From assembly GCF_049340185.1 (NCBI RefSeq), contig NZ_JBMPPC010000001.1, forward strand, positions 558,001 to 622,000: a stretch of 64,000 bases of DNA, written 5' to 3'. This stretch comes from Undibacterium sp049340185. Its GTDB lineage: Bacteria > Pseudomonadota > Gammaproteobacteria > Burkholderiales > Burkholderiaceae_D. Shown piece after piece: positions 52,381 to 60,865 of this stretch. The notes beneath the pieces were generated by a model. It was not told the origin of the DNA, made no database searches, and saw only the letters and a program-made list of their open reading frames with translations. The number at the start of each line of letters is the position of its first letter. Positions within the stretch are counted from its first letter, which is position 1. Position numbers and translations under genes: made by a program.

Positions 52381-52399
52381 AATATCCCTCGCAATAGAC

Positions 52400-52789
52400 C
52401 TAGATAACATTCTTTAAATAAGCTGTGAGTTTTGGCATATGCTTTTCCGGATTTGCAAGCAGAAATTCTATAGTGCTAGTGCCATCAAAGATGGTCTCTG
52501 AATTTGGTCGCCTAAGCCATCTATCCGCCTGCGCCGAATTAGAAAAAAAGGTGTTGAGTTGTTTATAGATCTCCAACACATGACTGACACGTTTTATTGT
52601 TTGTTCATCGGTATGACCCGACTAGGTAGCATCACGAAGATCGGTTAGGATTTCGTGATTGGGAAGTCCAAGTAGCACTGTCTTTTGGATCGCTGTTAAT
52701 TTTCAAAGGCTTGAAATATTAAAGAACGTGCGAAGTCTTGCAATGAACATTGGATTTAGTTCGCTATTTGCCACATTAATTTCGGACAT
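52400..52789 (-). pseudogene. MbcA/ParS/Xre-type antitoxin pseudogene (DUF2384)
   Basis: One continuous frame from the ATG at 52789 to a TAG at 52400 reads as a 129-codon antitoxin with two in-frame stops (TGA at codon 29, TAG at codon 56). The C-terminal part ADRWLRRPNSETIFDGTSTIE matches the toxin-binding domain of antitoxins that pair with RES-domain toxins. No toxin gene lies in the expected downstream place; the transposon begins or ends there. It is therefore an inactive, toxin-less remnant. Confidence 0.75.
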
Positions 52790-53099
52790 CTCTCGTTTCC
52801 TTTATCTCTGCAAAAGTTTTCTACTTAGCGGTATTGATTTTTTTCCGATGAGGTCGACTGAGAATTTCCATCACAATAGCCATTGATTTTCCATTCACAG
52901 ATGTTCGGCTTTTCAACCAAAAGTGCACCAATTTGCATCGCAAACCTGCCATATAATTGCATTGAAATAGATCGATAAGACTACTTCATCAACACTTCTA
53001 ACTGCAATTGAGGTGGCGCCTGCAATTAATCTAAGGCCGTGAAAATTAAAAGTAGGAGTGTTGCCGTATCACTTGATTTCATGCAACCATCCTTTAACT
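52790..53099. other. Non-coding stretch
   Basis: I see no supportable gene here. The region is AT-rich and lies between the antitoxin pseudogene and a small membrane protein gene. It may contain the regulatory region of the dead antitoxin, as GAGAG precedes its former start codon. Confidence 0.5.
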
Positions 53100-53333
53100 T
53101 CATGGGAAGGTCAAATCCAAACCAAGCTTCCTAGCAAGAACGAAAGTAAAGAGTCCTAGGCTCAGAAGCGATATCACGAAGACTGCGGCCACCTTGGCTC
53201 CCGCGTGCAGCAACGTACGCCTCTCCTTTTCATTCGGCCCTTGATCGTAATGCCACTTGATAGCGAAGAACATGCCCGTGCCGAGAACAAGAACCTTGAA
53301 GGTAACTAAGACTATAGGTATCCAATCCATCAT
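53100..53333 (-). CDS. Small two-helix membrane protein
   Basis: A 77-residue protein with two hydrophobic segments (IPIVLVTFKVLVLGTGMFFAI and VAAVFVISLLSLGLFTFVL) joined by a charged loop (HYDQGPNEKERR). The ATG is preceded by AGGA. No family recognised. It stands isolated among remnants. Confidence 0.65.
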   Translation of the reverse strand: MMDWIPIVLVTFKVLVLGTGMFFAIKWHYDQGPNEKERRTLLHAGAKVAAVFVISLLSLGLFTFVLARKLGLDLTFP

Positions 53334-53859
53334 TTTGATAATTTCCTGGGTTTAATTGATACGACCTATCGTGAGGAGCACTATTTTCAAACGCATCTTT
53401 AGCAACTTTGTTGTTAAAAGTATGCCCTAGCGCATCCTAATAGCACCTAACCACAAAATAATCGTGGCATTCAACTGAGTGACTTACCGAATGCAGACGG
53501 AAAAGGGAAATACGTCAATGATTGCCATGCGAGTATAGTGTGGCTCCACGACCTGAGGGATACTACTACAAAGCAATTGCCTTAATCCGAGACAAATTGC
53601 CCCAGTTGGCAACTGTACAAGATAAAAATTTGCCAATCTAGTTGCCACAATTGGTAGTGCACGGTGGGTCACGTCTTTTACAGATTACGAATGCGTTGCC
53701 GGCGGCTATGGAAGTGGGCTCACTGAAATCGCATGGCCGTCTGTCCTGCAGCGCCAGTATCACATCCAAAAAGGTAATCTGTAATTAGTAACCAATGATA
53801 CTGATCGTTCTAGTACCACCCAATTTAAAAGTTTTTACAGATTTGGCAATGAATTTTGC
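53334..53859. other. Gene-poor stretch with palindromes
   Basis: No intact gene seen. It contains the palindrome CAGTTGGCAACTG (53603-53615) and an 11-bp perfect inverted pair TTACAGATTAC (53678-53688) and GTAATCTGTAA (53774-53784). A plus-strand frame ending near 53784 reads ...GLTEIAWPSVLQRQYHIQ and may be the end of a broken gene that I cannot name. Confidence 0.45.
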
Positions 53860-54252
53860 TCACTTTTCTAGCGACACGACAGCAGCAGAAATTTCTTTCA
53901 CCATTGCAGCATTTTGCTGGGTGCTTGCGTCTACCTCACGCAAAGCCTCAGTCATCTGATTAATTTCATTGGATTGCTCGTTGGAACCACGCATAATTTC
54001 ATCCATGATGGTGTTCACAATTTGTACCGATTCGATAATTTTTTTCATGGTACTGCCAGTCTCGTTGACGTAACGCGCGCTTGTTTCTATATCCTCGATC
54101 GAATCTCGAATCAAGTCGTCAATTTCTTTGGCTGCACTCGCGCTGCGCTGCGCAACATTACGCACCTCAGTGGCGACTATCGCAAAGCCGCGTCCTTGTT
54201 CTCTTGCCCGTACAGGTTCAACCGCTGCGTTAAGCGCAAGAATATTGGTTCA
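53860..54252 (-). pseudogene. Methyl-accepting chemotaxis protein fragment
   Basis: The translation TNILALNAAVEPVRAREQGR followed by GFAIVATEVRNVAQRSASAAKEI is the hairpin tip and descending helix of a chemoreceptor signalling domain. The ligand-binding, membrane and ascending-helix parts are missing because homology stops abruptly at about 54252. The C-terminus also ends early (AVVSLEK then stop). Changes from consensus in the tip (for example EPVRAREQ where EAARAGEQ is usual) suggest relaxed selection. Confidence 0.85.
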
Positions 54253-54271
54253 CCTTCAATGGATTAGAAAC

Positions 54272-54613
54272 TTAGTGTGTCCTCTGAAAATACAGTTTCA
54301 CAAAATCCGTAATAAACAAGCGATCCCTCGGCTTCATTTGGCTCAAATATGTTGCCACAACTTCAGTTTCCGTCAATTTGGCCGGAGCTTGTTCATCTAA
54401 AAGATCGGATATGGAAATGTGCAAGACATCCGACACCAACTCAAGCATAGCAAGAGAAGGCGAGTGAAGCCCTCGTTCCATGCGGGAAATTGTCTCGACT
54501 TCCACTTGAACTTGCGCACTCAACTGCTCTTGAGTCAAGCCTAATGCTTTGCGTTTAGACGCCACGTTTTTACCGATTCGGGAAATCAGTTTTGAGGGTT
54601 TTCGTTTATTCAC
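54272..54613 (-). CDS. XRE-family transcriptional regulator
   Basis: A 113-residue regulator with an N-terminal Cro/C1-type helix-turn-helix (ALGLTQEQLSAQVQVEVETISRMERG, about residues 23-48, quoted as pieces LTQEQLSAQ and ISRMERG) and a helical C-terminus. It is divergent from the gene at 54723. Two copies of TGTCGAT-N2-TTAA upstream may be its operators. Target unknown. Confidence 0.85.
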   Translation of the reverse strand: MNKRKPSKLISRIGKNVASKRKALGLTQEQLSAQVQVEVETISRMERGLHSPSLAMLELVSDVLHISISDLLDEQAPAKLTETEVVATYLSQMKPRDRLFITDFVKLYFQRTH

Positions 54614-54622
54614 GACTAAATT

Positions 54623-54695
54623 TGTCGATAGTTAAGTCAACAAATATGGTCTTCTCTTTACGTTGCGTTAAGAAGGATGTAATCTGTCGATTTTA
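54623..54695. promoter_or_regulatory. Repeated TGTCGAT motif between divergent genes
   Basis: TGTCGATAGTTAA (54623-54635) and TGTCGATTTTAAA (54685-54697) lie between the XRE regulator and the gene at 54723. The second is part of a looser GTC...GAC dyad. Possible XRE operators. Confidence 0.35.
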
Positions 54696-54722
54696 AAATA
54701 GACAATTTTTATCTATAAGCTA

Positions 54723-55166
54723 GTGATGCCGCATTACCGTCGATGGTATCTTGAAGATTCGTCATCATTGGTTTATCGCTTAACCGAGCCTTATGCACTG
54801 CTTACTGACAGGAGAATGTTTTTGGATCACATCGAATGCCCACACTGCCACAAACAAGGCACGCCCAATATCTGGCATTACCAGCCGTTTATGCTGAGAA
54901 CCTTTCGGTATATGAAAACCCAACATATCTGCCGGTTTTGTGGCGCTGTCATGTATGAGACCGGTGGTCAGATACGCATTCTAGGATGGGTATTCCTGGC
55001 ATTCGTTGCCTATCTACTTGGACGGCTTGCCCTGCAGTTGTTGGTTCCCAATGCGGATTGGGCATCCAGCGGGCTTGTGACGCCTTTTTTTAAAGCCGTC
55101 ATTTTATGGTTCGGTGGCTATGGCATCTACAAGATCGTGAGATTTGTACGCAGCAAACTCCGATAA
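54723..55166 (+). CDS. Hypothetical zinc-ribbon membrane protein
   Basis: A 147-residue protein with two CxxC knuckles (CPHC near residue 39 and CRFC near 71), suggesting a zinc ribbon, followed by two membrane helices (about 85-105 and 120-140). Start is ATG-ATG at 54726/54729 region with weak ribosome site. Unknown function; divergent from an XRE regulator. Confidence 0.65.
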   Translation: MMPHYRRWYLEDSSSLVYRLTEPYALLTDRRMFLDHIECPHCHKQGTPNIWHYQPFMLRTFRYMKTQHICRFCGAVMYETGGQIRILGWVFLAFVAYLLGRLALQLLVPNADWASSGLVTPFFKAVILWFGGYGIYKIVRFVRSKLR

Positions 55167-55223
55167 CTGCACAGTTTGAATAATGAATAAGAATGAATAG
55201 CCGCAAGAATAAACACCGGATCC

Positions 55224-55427
55224 TTGCGCTACAAAGTCGCATCAAGCCAGGATGGCAGCAGTCAGACAGACAGAGAATGGTTTGCTCTTCGACCGGTCGG
55301 TAGAGAGTTTGGCAGTCCGGACTTTGAGAGGTTATGGGCGATGGACTCCGTACCGTCGAGCGCGCAATGCCAAGAAAAGCAAGACACTCCCTTGGACGAA
55401 TCAGTAGAGCCATGTAATGACGACTAA
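55224..55427 (+). CDS. Short hypothetical protein
   Basis: A 67-residue frame with a TTG start, acidic at the end (DTPLDESVEPCNDD). It overlaps the start of the next gene by 11 bases, which suggests coupling, and this is the only argument for it. No family recognised. Confidence 0.4.
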   Translation: MRYKVASSQDGSSQTDREWFALRPVGREFGSPDFERLWAMDSVPSSAQCQEKQDTPLDESVEPCNDD

Positions 55428-55815
55428 CGAACAACAGACAACTACCCGCGTTGAAGAGACGCCTCCTTTTGAGAACATTCCTGGGGATTTCCCAAGATTG
55501 TCACCGATGAGTACCGTACCCGGTGCGCAAACCAAGCTCATGGCGGAGCTCTATCAAGGGAAATACTATGTGGCCGGCGATACACCGCCAGCCCGGTATG
55601 ATCGCTGGGTTTATTGTGAAGAGCTGGTACAGGCCTTTACCGACAAGTCGTTGCAATCGAAGACCGGCAAACGCGCCCATATGACTGAAAACGAGATTCT
55701 CCAGCATTACTACGATCGTCTGCTCAAAACGAAATGGGTGACACCAGCCGAATGTCGATGGATCTTTCAGAGGGTTGCGGTAGCTACTGGCTGGACACCG
55801 ATCAAGGTAGAGTAA
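55417..55815 (+). CDS. Hypothetical protein
   Basis: A 132-residue soluble protein with an acidic, disordered N-terminus and a helical C-terminal part (NEILQHYYDRLLKTKWV, ECRWIFQRVA). No family recognised. It may form a short operon with the frames before and after. Confidence 0.65.
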   Translation: MTTNEQQTTTRVEETPPFENIPGDFPRLSPMSTVPGAQTKLMAELYQGKYYVAGDTPPARYDRWVYCEELVQAFTDKSLQSKTGKRAHMTENEILQHYYDRLLKTKWVTPAECRWIFQRVAVATGWTPIKVE

Positions 55816-55977
55816 AGCACCACGGTAGGCGTTCAGAACACCTACCGTCATGGCAACTAGGCACATAACGGTGTCACAGCCACGGTGTCGCATAGCGACG
55901 CTACAACAACATTGATTAACCCTGAAGATTTCTCTCATTCATGAAACTTCATTCTGACACGACTGTATTGATTATTC

Positions 55978-56418
55978 ATGCTGGCTACGCATCTTATTGA
56001 TCGACATTCCCAATCGAGTTTCGCGGCACCCGGTCAAACATTCTGGTCAACGGTGGATTTTGCGCTCTCCGTGCCTTATTTCTTAATTAGCTATGAGGCA
56101 CAAGAAGAACCTGTACTAGCGGGATACACCAAACTGATGTGGGAGGTGGGAGATGTCATCCGCTTGTGTGATGAGATTGCCCAACATCCACTAACCACCC
56201 TAAGGCAAGTGGCGATGATCTGCCCAGAGCGCCTGTCAAGAAGTTCAGGATGGCAGATGTTTAATTTAGCCAAGATCGATCTAGTCAAACTGCGATCAAG
56301 TGCTAAATCCTCATATTTATTTACAACCACGGATGGGAAGCAATTGTTTAATCACAAAACCCGTGCAGATCTGAAGAACTTCGACGTGGAATACACGTTG
56401 TTAAGGGTTACTGCTTGA
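55978..56418 (+). CDS. Hypothetical protein
   Basis: A 146-residue protein, probably soluble, with no recognised domain. The middle is helical (LMWEVGDVIRLCDEIAQHPL) and the end basic. It lies 160 bases after the previous gene and is followed closely by another short frame. Confidence 0.6.
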   Translation: MLATHLIDRHSQSSFAAPGQTFWSTVDFALSVPYFLISYEAQEEPVLAGYTKLMWEVGDVIRLCDEIAQHPLTTLRQVAMICPERLSRSSGWQMFNLAKIDLVKLRSSAKSSYLFTTTDGKQLFNHKTRADLKNFDVEYTLLRVTA

Positions 56419-56434
56419 TTACAAGAGGTCTGAG

Positions 56435-56659
56435 TTGAAAGTATCCAGAGCAGGGAAATATCGGCAACGAACATACACGCGTCCCGACAAATCGGTGCAA
56501 CTTATACAGAATGACGCTGAGCGAAGTGTGAGGCGTGCACGAGCTATGGCTTATTTGCAATCCACGCACAAAGCGTTTGCAGAGAGATGGTTGTTAGGCG
56601 AGAAACGGTCGCATGGTGAGCAGACTGGTGGTGTGCTGGCGGGGCCGACTAAAAAATAG
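56435..56659 (+). CDS. Short basic hypothetical protein
   Basis: A 74-residue Arg/Lys-rich protein with a TTG start 17 bases after the previous stop. AGAGG lies upstream. Such small basic proteins often bind nucleic acid, but no family is recognised. Confidence 0.45.
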   Translation: MKVSRAGKYRQRTYTRPDKSVQLIQNDAERSVRRARAMAYLQSTHKAFAERWLLGEKRSHGEQTGGVLAGPTKK

Positions 56660-57051
56660 TTTGCCTAGCTTTACGGCAATTTGGCTACAAACAAGTAACG
56701 GCAGGTGTACGAATTTTTCACGTTGTGATTCTGAGCGCTACGTGGCAGTTAACAGAAAATATCATTCGCTATATTTGCTTTTTTTTAGGGTTGTTGACGC
56801 ACACCGAATATTGACCAGCTGGAGGGGTAGTAAAACTTGGACTGATTTTTCCCAAGTATGACCCATATCGGCGAGGTCAATTGGCGGTAACGGTCAAGCA
56901 TTCCTATTTCACTAATCGTTAGGCGATTATCTCGGAAATATAGAAGTGGCGCTCGCCAAGCGCTTCATGCATTAGCTTATACATTAATACCATCGTGATA
57001 AATCAACACTCTTTTTGTAGAAATCCTAGGACTGAAAAAAGTGTTTTGAAG
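56660..57051. other. Intergenic stretch without recognised features
   Basis: I see no convincing gene or strong hairpin in this 390-base stretch. It marks the end of the run of unknown plus-strand genes and precedes the convergent Sel1-like gene. Confidence 0.5.
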
Positions 57052-57951
57052 CTATTTTTTACAGCAATCTTGCACCAATTTTTTACCTAATTGTAGAGCT
57101 GCGTCAAAATCTTCGTCGGACATTTGCGAACCAAATTTCCGACGTAACTGGACTTCTGATAAGGGTGTGTTTCTGACTTCAGCTTCCGCTGCTTTGTAGG
57201 CAATCGAGAGTTTTGCATCGCGTGGCACAATTTCACCCACATCGTAACTTTGAGCAAGTAAGGCTAACGCAAATGGCTCTCCTAGGCTAGCGGCAGCTTT
57301 TAGCCCCGTGATAGCGTCGTCCTTCCATTTCTGTACGATAGGATCGTCCTGACTTTCTTTCAAATCGATAGGGCGGCCATACGGGCCTTCCATGAAATAA
57401 TCAATTTGAGCAGCTACTTTGCCCGCGCGTGCAGCTAAGCCTAAAAAATTTAGACGTTCTTGAACTTGTGCAGGCGTTACACCTACACATAGGGACATGA
57501 GCCTCTTTTGTTCAGCGATTGATTGCTCGCGGTCGGCTTCGCTATTGTAGTCGGCTAAGGGAGCACCGCCGTTGGCACAAACGGATTCCGCTTGATAGAC
57601 GTTATAAGCTGCGTCAATATTTCCCGCTCTGGCTAATCCCGTCCATTTAGAAATGTAGTCAATTGCACGTAATCCACCAAAATCGACCGCACGGCCATTT
57701 CGCCCATAGGTGACAGGAAGCGGATTCGTTTCCGCGTTGCCACCATCTCCAGGGACAATGAGTGCACGGCCAAAACCGAACGACGAACTTGATTCATTCC
57801 CACCAGGTGAGGATTTTTCTTTTGAGTCAAATGGAGCGTTATTGTCAGTGGATTTGATAGACCATTCTTCTCCATTTCGCAGCGAAACAAAAACGCCAGC
57901 ACAAATGCCAGTCGTAATAAGCAGCGCTATAAAACGAAATGATGGTTTCAC
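57052..57951 (-). CDS. Membrane-anchored protein with Sel1-like helical repeats
   Basis: A 299-residue protein with one N-terminal membrane helix (about 7-25), a Ser/Gly/Asn-rich linker (30-75) and an all-helical C-terminal part. Pieces such as AARAGNIDAAYNVYQ, GLAARAGKVAAQIDYF and AASLGEPFALALLAQSYDVGE resemble Sel1/TPR-like repeats. It probably acts in the periplasm as a protein-interaction domain. No specific function assigned. Confidence 0.7.
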   Translation of the reverse strand: MKPSFRFIALLITTGICAGVFVSLRNGEEWSIKSTDNNAPFDSKEKSSPGGNESSSSFGFGRALIVPGDGGNAETNPLPVTYGRNGRAVDFGGLRAIDYISKWTGLARAGNIDAAYNVYQAESVCANGGAPLADYNSEADREQSIAEQKRLMSLCVGVTPAQVQERLNFLGLAARAGKVAAQIDYFMEGPYGRPIDLKESQDDPIVQKWKDDAITGLKAAASLGEPFALALLAQSYDVGEIVPRDAKLSIAYKAAEAEVRNTPLSEVQLRRKFGSQMSDEDFDAALQLGKKLVQDCCKK

Positions 57952-58108
57952 AATGAATATTCGATTTAGAAGATATGGTTGAATCTTTGTTATATTGAAA
58001 ATTGCGGGTAGGTTCTCGTTTTACAAACTTCAAATAGCTGGGTGCAATTGGTGTTGATATTTTTGCATATCAACACCATAGAGTCAGCTGGCAAACGTTA
58101 AAGAGACG

Positions 58109-58588
58109 TTAATTCCATAAGTAGCAATATGCTTGGCTTGACTCCAAATTACCGCCCTCAACATTACCGGCAAGCTTTTTGATAAAGCCATCAGGATGAG
58201 CGCTGTCAGGGGTGACATTACAATTATCGTGAACCCAGTGGATTCCATACCCACTTGAATACAATTGACCACACATCTCTACTTTGTCGCCCAGTTTGAT
58301 AGCAGCAAGTGATTTAGGAATGGACTTAGAGTTTTTGACGTAATCATTCGCATACACGTTATCCATGGCAACGTCGTAGACCTGACCGTCTTGATCAGTT
58401 TGAACACGAATATGCGTATGTGAGAGACCTACGCCTTTGAGCGTTTGAGTTGCACTCGCAAATTTAGGTGCGCTCACAACTGTTCCTGTACGAAAACTTC
58501 CGGCAGCTGCTTTGCAATCCGCCTTTCCATCGGCAAAAGCAAAAGCGGCATGACTCAACAACAAAAAGGAAATCAACAAATTTTTCAA
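58109..58588 (-). CDS. Secreted DUF3465 family protein
   Basis: A 159-residue protein with a Sec signal peptide (about 1-19, cleavage after AFA) and the DUF3465 hallmark GIHWVHDNC followed by HPDGFIK. The N-terminal part has a G-T-V and THxR segment of an OB-like fold. The family is of unknown function; some members are near nucleases. Confidence 0.8.
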   Translation of the reverse strand: MKNLLISFLLLSHAAFAFADGKADCKAAAGSFRTGTVVSAPKFASATQTLKGVGLSHTHIRVQTDQDGQVYDVAMDNVYANDYVKNSKSIPKSLAAIKLGDKVEMCGQLYSSGYGIHWVHDNCNVTPDSAHPDGFIKKLAGNVEGGNLESSQAYCYLWN

Positions 58589-58949
58589 TTAAATTCTCCC
58601 TAAGGTTAAATATCTTACTAAAAATGCAATCAATAAGATTTATCTGCAAAAAAGACGACTGAGATTTGGGAACAAATAGAAGACCAACACATACATTGCT
58701 CGAAGTTGCCAAACATAATCAGGCTATTTTTTGGCAGGAGAAATTAGGGATGAGAACCTAAATATTCGTAAATTTATTGAGCAAACCAAAGATATTCTTT
58801 TTGGCAAGATGTCACGGTAGCATTTATTTATTACAAATTGGTGAATTTGCATTTTTGACACAATTAATATTTTTAGGAAAAACTACTCAAGAAGTTATGC
58901 GTGGTTGCCAGCGTTTAACTTTCAGTAAAATCAAATCTAGTACAAAAAC
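58589..58949. other. Intergenic stretch, 360 bases
   Basis: AT-rich and without a gene. A short frame near 58740-58820 reads ENLNIRKFIEQTKDILFG and could be the relic of a transposase, but it is too short to assign. It also holds the divergent promoters of the DUF3465 and VirK-like genes. Confidence 0.4.
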
Positions 58950-59987
58950 ATGACAATTTTGCCTAATACATTAAGTTACACTCTGGCGCATTGTGAAACA
59001 AATGGTGTTTTTGTGAATATATTGAACTGGAAAGAAGTCCGTAATGCCAATCACTATTTTGGCAACATAGGAAATAAGAATCTATTTGGCTTGTTGAGTT
59101 CGCTAAAATATTATCTTTGGACGATTCGAACGCGTTATGCAGATAACAATATTGGCCTAAAAGCTAAGCTTCTGTTTTTAATCCGCACCTGTCTCCATCC
59201 AAAAATCAGCCTGGGTTGGTATTCTTTCTTACATCAGAGCTATTTGCGCAATGCAGTACAAGCAAATACTTCTTTACTCGATGCTATACATAGGCCATTT
59301 TTTGATCGCCTAGTTCCTCTGGATAAACGTCTGACTCTCATGCAAAACCACTTCCATCTTTGTGAGGTGTTTTTCGGAAAAGTCGCTGCGAGTGAGATTC
59401 TTGCGGGAAAAGCACGAGAGATCGCTCAAATTACCGGAAAAAACGGCGCACAATTTCGATTAGCTTTGTTCTGGGGATGCGCCTATAAAAGAGAGGGTGG
59501 TCTGACTGTAGGATTGTTTCTTGAAGATACCTTATTGCAGTGTCTGACATTTTCTTTTGATCTTTGTAAGAATCAAATTGCCATTAAGGTTGGCGGTATT
59601 CAGGCTAACAATCAAGAGTCCCAGAATTTAATTCGTACATCAACAAAAGCTTTATATGGTATCCAGCCACGGCTATTGTTGATAGAAGCTTTGCGATGTT
59701 TAGCAAGAGAATTTAACTGCATTTCAATAGAGTGCGTTGCCAAAAAAAATCACATCTACCAAGCGTTACGTTATAAATTCAGTAAAAATATCAAGGCGGA
59801 GTATGATCAGTTATGGCTCGCCGCTGGCAGCACACAACATGTAAACGGTAATTTTATGCTGCCGCTTTCCCTCGCGGAAAAACCTTTGTCATCAAGACCT
59901 GCAAACAAGCGTAGCGAATACCGCGCTAGAGACAAGATTATCCAAGCAATGCGCAATGAAATTTCTAAACGGTTGCCAGCTAACTGA
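58950..59987 (+). CDS. VirK/YbjX family protein (DUF535)
   Basis: A 345-residue protein recognised as VirK/YbjX from its middle and end (KVGGIQANNQESQNLIRTSTK and PRLLLIEALRCLAREF). Family members help bacteria resist antimicrobial peptides and are often controlled by PhoP/PmrA-type systems, which gives a functional link to the arn genes at the other end of the window. The exact biochemical role is not known. Length is typical. Confidence 0.85.
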   Translation: MTILPNTLSYTLAHCETNGVFVNILNWKEVRNANHYFGNIGNKNLFGLLSSLKYYLWTIRTRYADNNIGLKAKLLFLIRTCLHPKISLGWYSFLHQSYLRNAVQANTSLLDAIHRPFFDRLVPLDKRLTLMQNHFHLCEVFFGKVAASEILAGKAREIAQITGKNGAQFRLALFWGCAYKREGGLTVGLFLEDTLLQCLTFSFDLCKNQIAIKVGGIQANNQESQNLIRTSTKALYGIQPRLLLIEALRCLAREFNCISIECVAKKNHIYQALRYKFSKNIKAEYDQLWLAAGSTQHVNGNFMLPLSLAEKPLSSRPANKRSEYRARDKIIQAMRNEISKRLPAN

Positions 59988-60196
59988 GTTGGCGAATAAG
60001 CACCAATGATGTTATCCACCTGGATGTAGCAATAAATTCGGTGACGCTATTCTGTCAATATAAAATACAGCTAACGGCTTTTTCCCTTAAAAACGCGTAA
60101 TGATAGCTGTCATTTGTGCACTAATTTATCCAGGTCCTTGGGTAAAATAGCAAATCTTCGTCAGATTGTTGACGTGCTCTCACAAAATAAATCCCT

Positions 60197-60865
60197 ATGC
60201 ATATCCTGTTAGTAGAAGACGACAAAGTGTTGGCGGAAGGCGTGTCGCAAATGCTGCGTGGACAAGGTATGCTCGTTGATATCGCACATACCGGTAATGA
60301 CGCAGAATATATAATTCAACATCAAAAATTCTCCGCATTAGTTCTTGATATAGGGCTACCCGATATCGACGGTTTAGAAGTTTTGCGTCGTCTGCGTAGT
60401 GGTGCCAATTTACTTCCCGTTTTGCTGCTTACTGCACGTGATGGGATTTCTGATCGGGTACGTGGTTTCGATCTGGGTGCTGATGACTACCTGGTCAAAC
60501 CTTTTTCGACATTAGAACTTGTCGCGCGTTTAAAGGCATTAGTCAGGCGAAGTTCTTCGCGCTCTGATGAAATTCGACTCGGGAAGCTTGTGTTAGATCC
60601 GCAGACTAAGCGTGTGAGCGTACAAGATCACGCAGTCGATCTCTCTGTCAGAGAGTGGAATATATTGGAGTATCTACTTCAGCATGAATCCCGGGTGGTC
60701 TCAAAGCAGCAGATTATTGATGCGATTCTCCCCTATGGTGAAGATATTACGATTAACGCGATTGAAGTATATGTTTCCCGTCTGCGCCTTAAATTAACTG
60801 ATGCCAGCATTATCATTCGCACGATACGAGGTTTTGGTTACATGCTTGAGGAGCAGAAAGCTTGA
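60197..60865 (+). CDS. OmpR/PhoB-family response regulator
   Basis: A 222-residue two-component regulator. The receiver domain has the acidic pocket (VEDD, residues 7-10), phospho-acceptor D51 (VLDIGLPD) and Lys in YLVKPFS. The C-terminal winged helix (about 125-220) ends in the typical IRTIRGFGYMLE. It overlaps the histidine kinase gene by 4 bases. Phased TGTCAG repeats before the efflux genes may be its binding site. Confidence 0.95.
   Translation: MHILLVEDDKVLAEGVSQMLRGQGMLVDIAHTGNDAEYIIQHQKFSALVLDIGLPDIDGLEVLRRLRSGANLLPVLLLTARDGISDRVRGFDLGADDYLVKPFSTLELVARLKALVRRSSSRSDEIRLGKLVLDPQTKRVSVQDHAVDLSVREWNILEYLLQHESRVVSKQQIIDAILPYGEDITINAIEVYVSRLRLKLTDASIIIRTIRGFGYMLEEQKA

Larger units (their letters stand above)
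47403..52390 (+). mobile_element. TniA-TniB-TniQ transposition module (Tn7/Tn5053-like superfamily)
   Basis: Three adjacent genes encode a Mu/TnsB-type DDE transposase, an AAA+ ATPase and a TniQ-domain target selector. All three are intact and read rightward. The left end is taken from the direct repeats at 47403 and the right end from a weaker inverted match at 52356. TnsA-type nuclease, TniR/TniC resolvase and CRISPR genes are not visible. No cargo lies between tniQ and the proposed right end. Confidence 0.75.

Noticed and set aside
58740..58820. Possible IS66-like transposase relic
   Set aside because: Only about 25 codons of weak resemblance; not enough to support a call.
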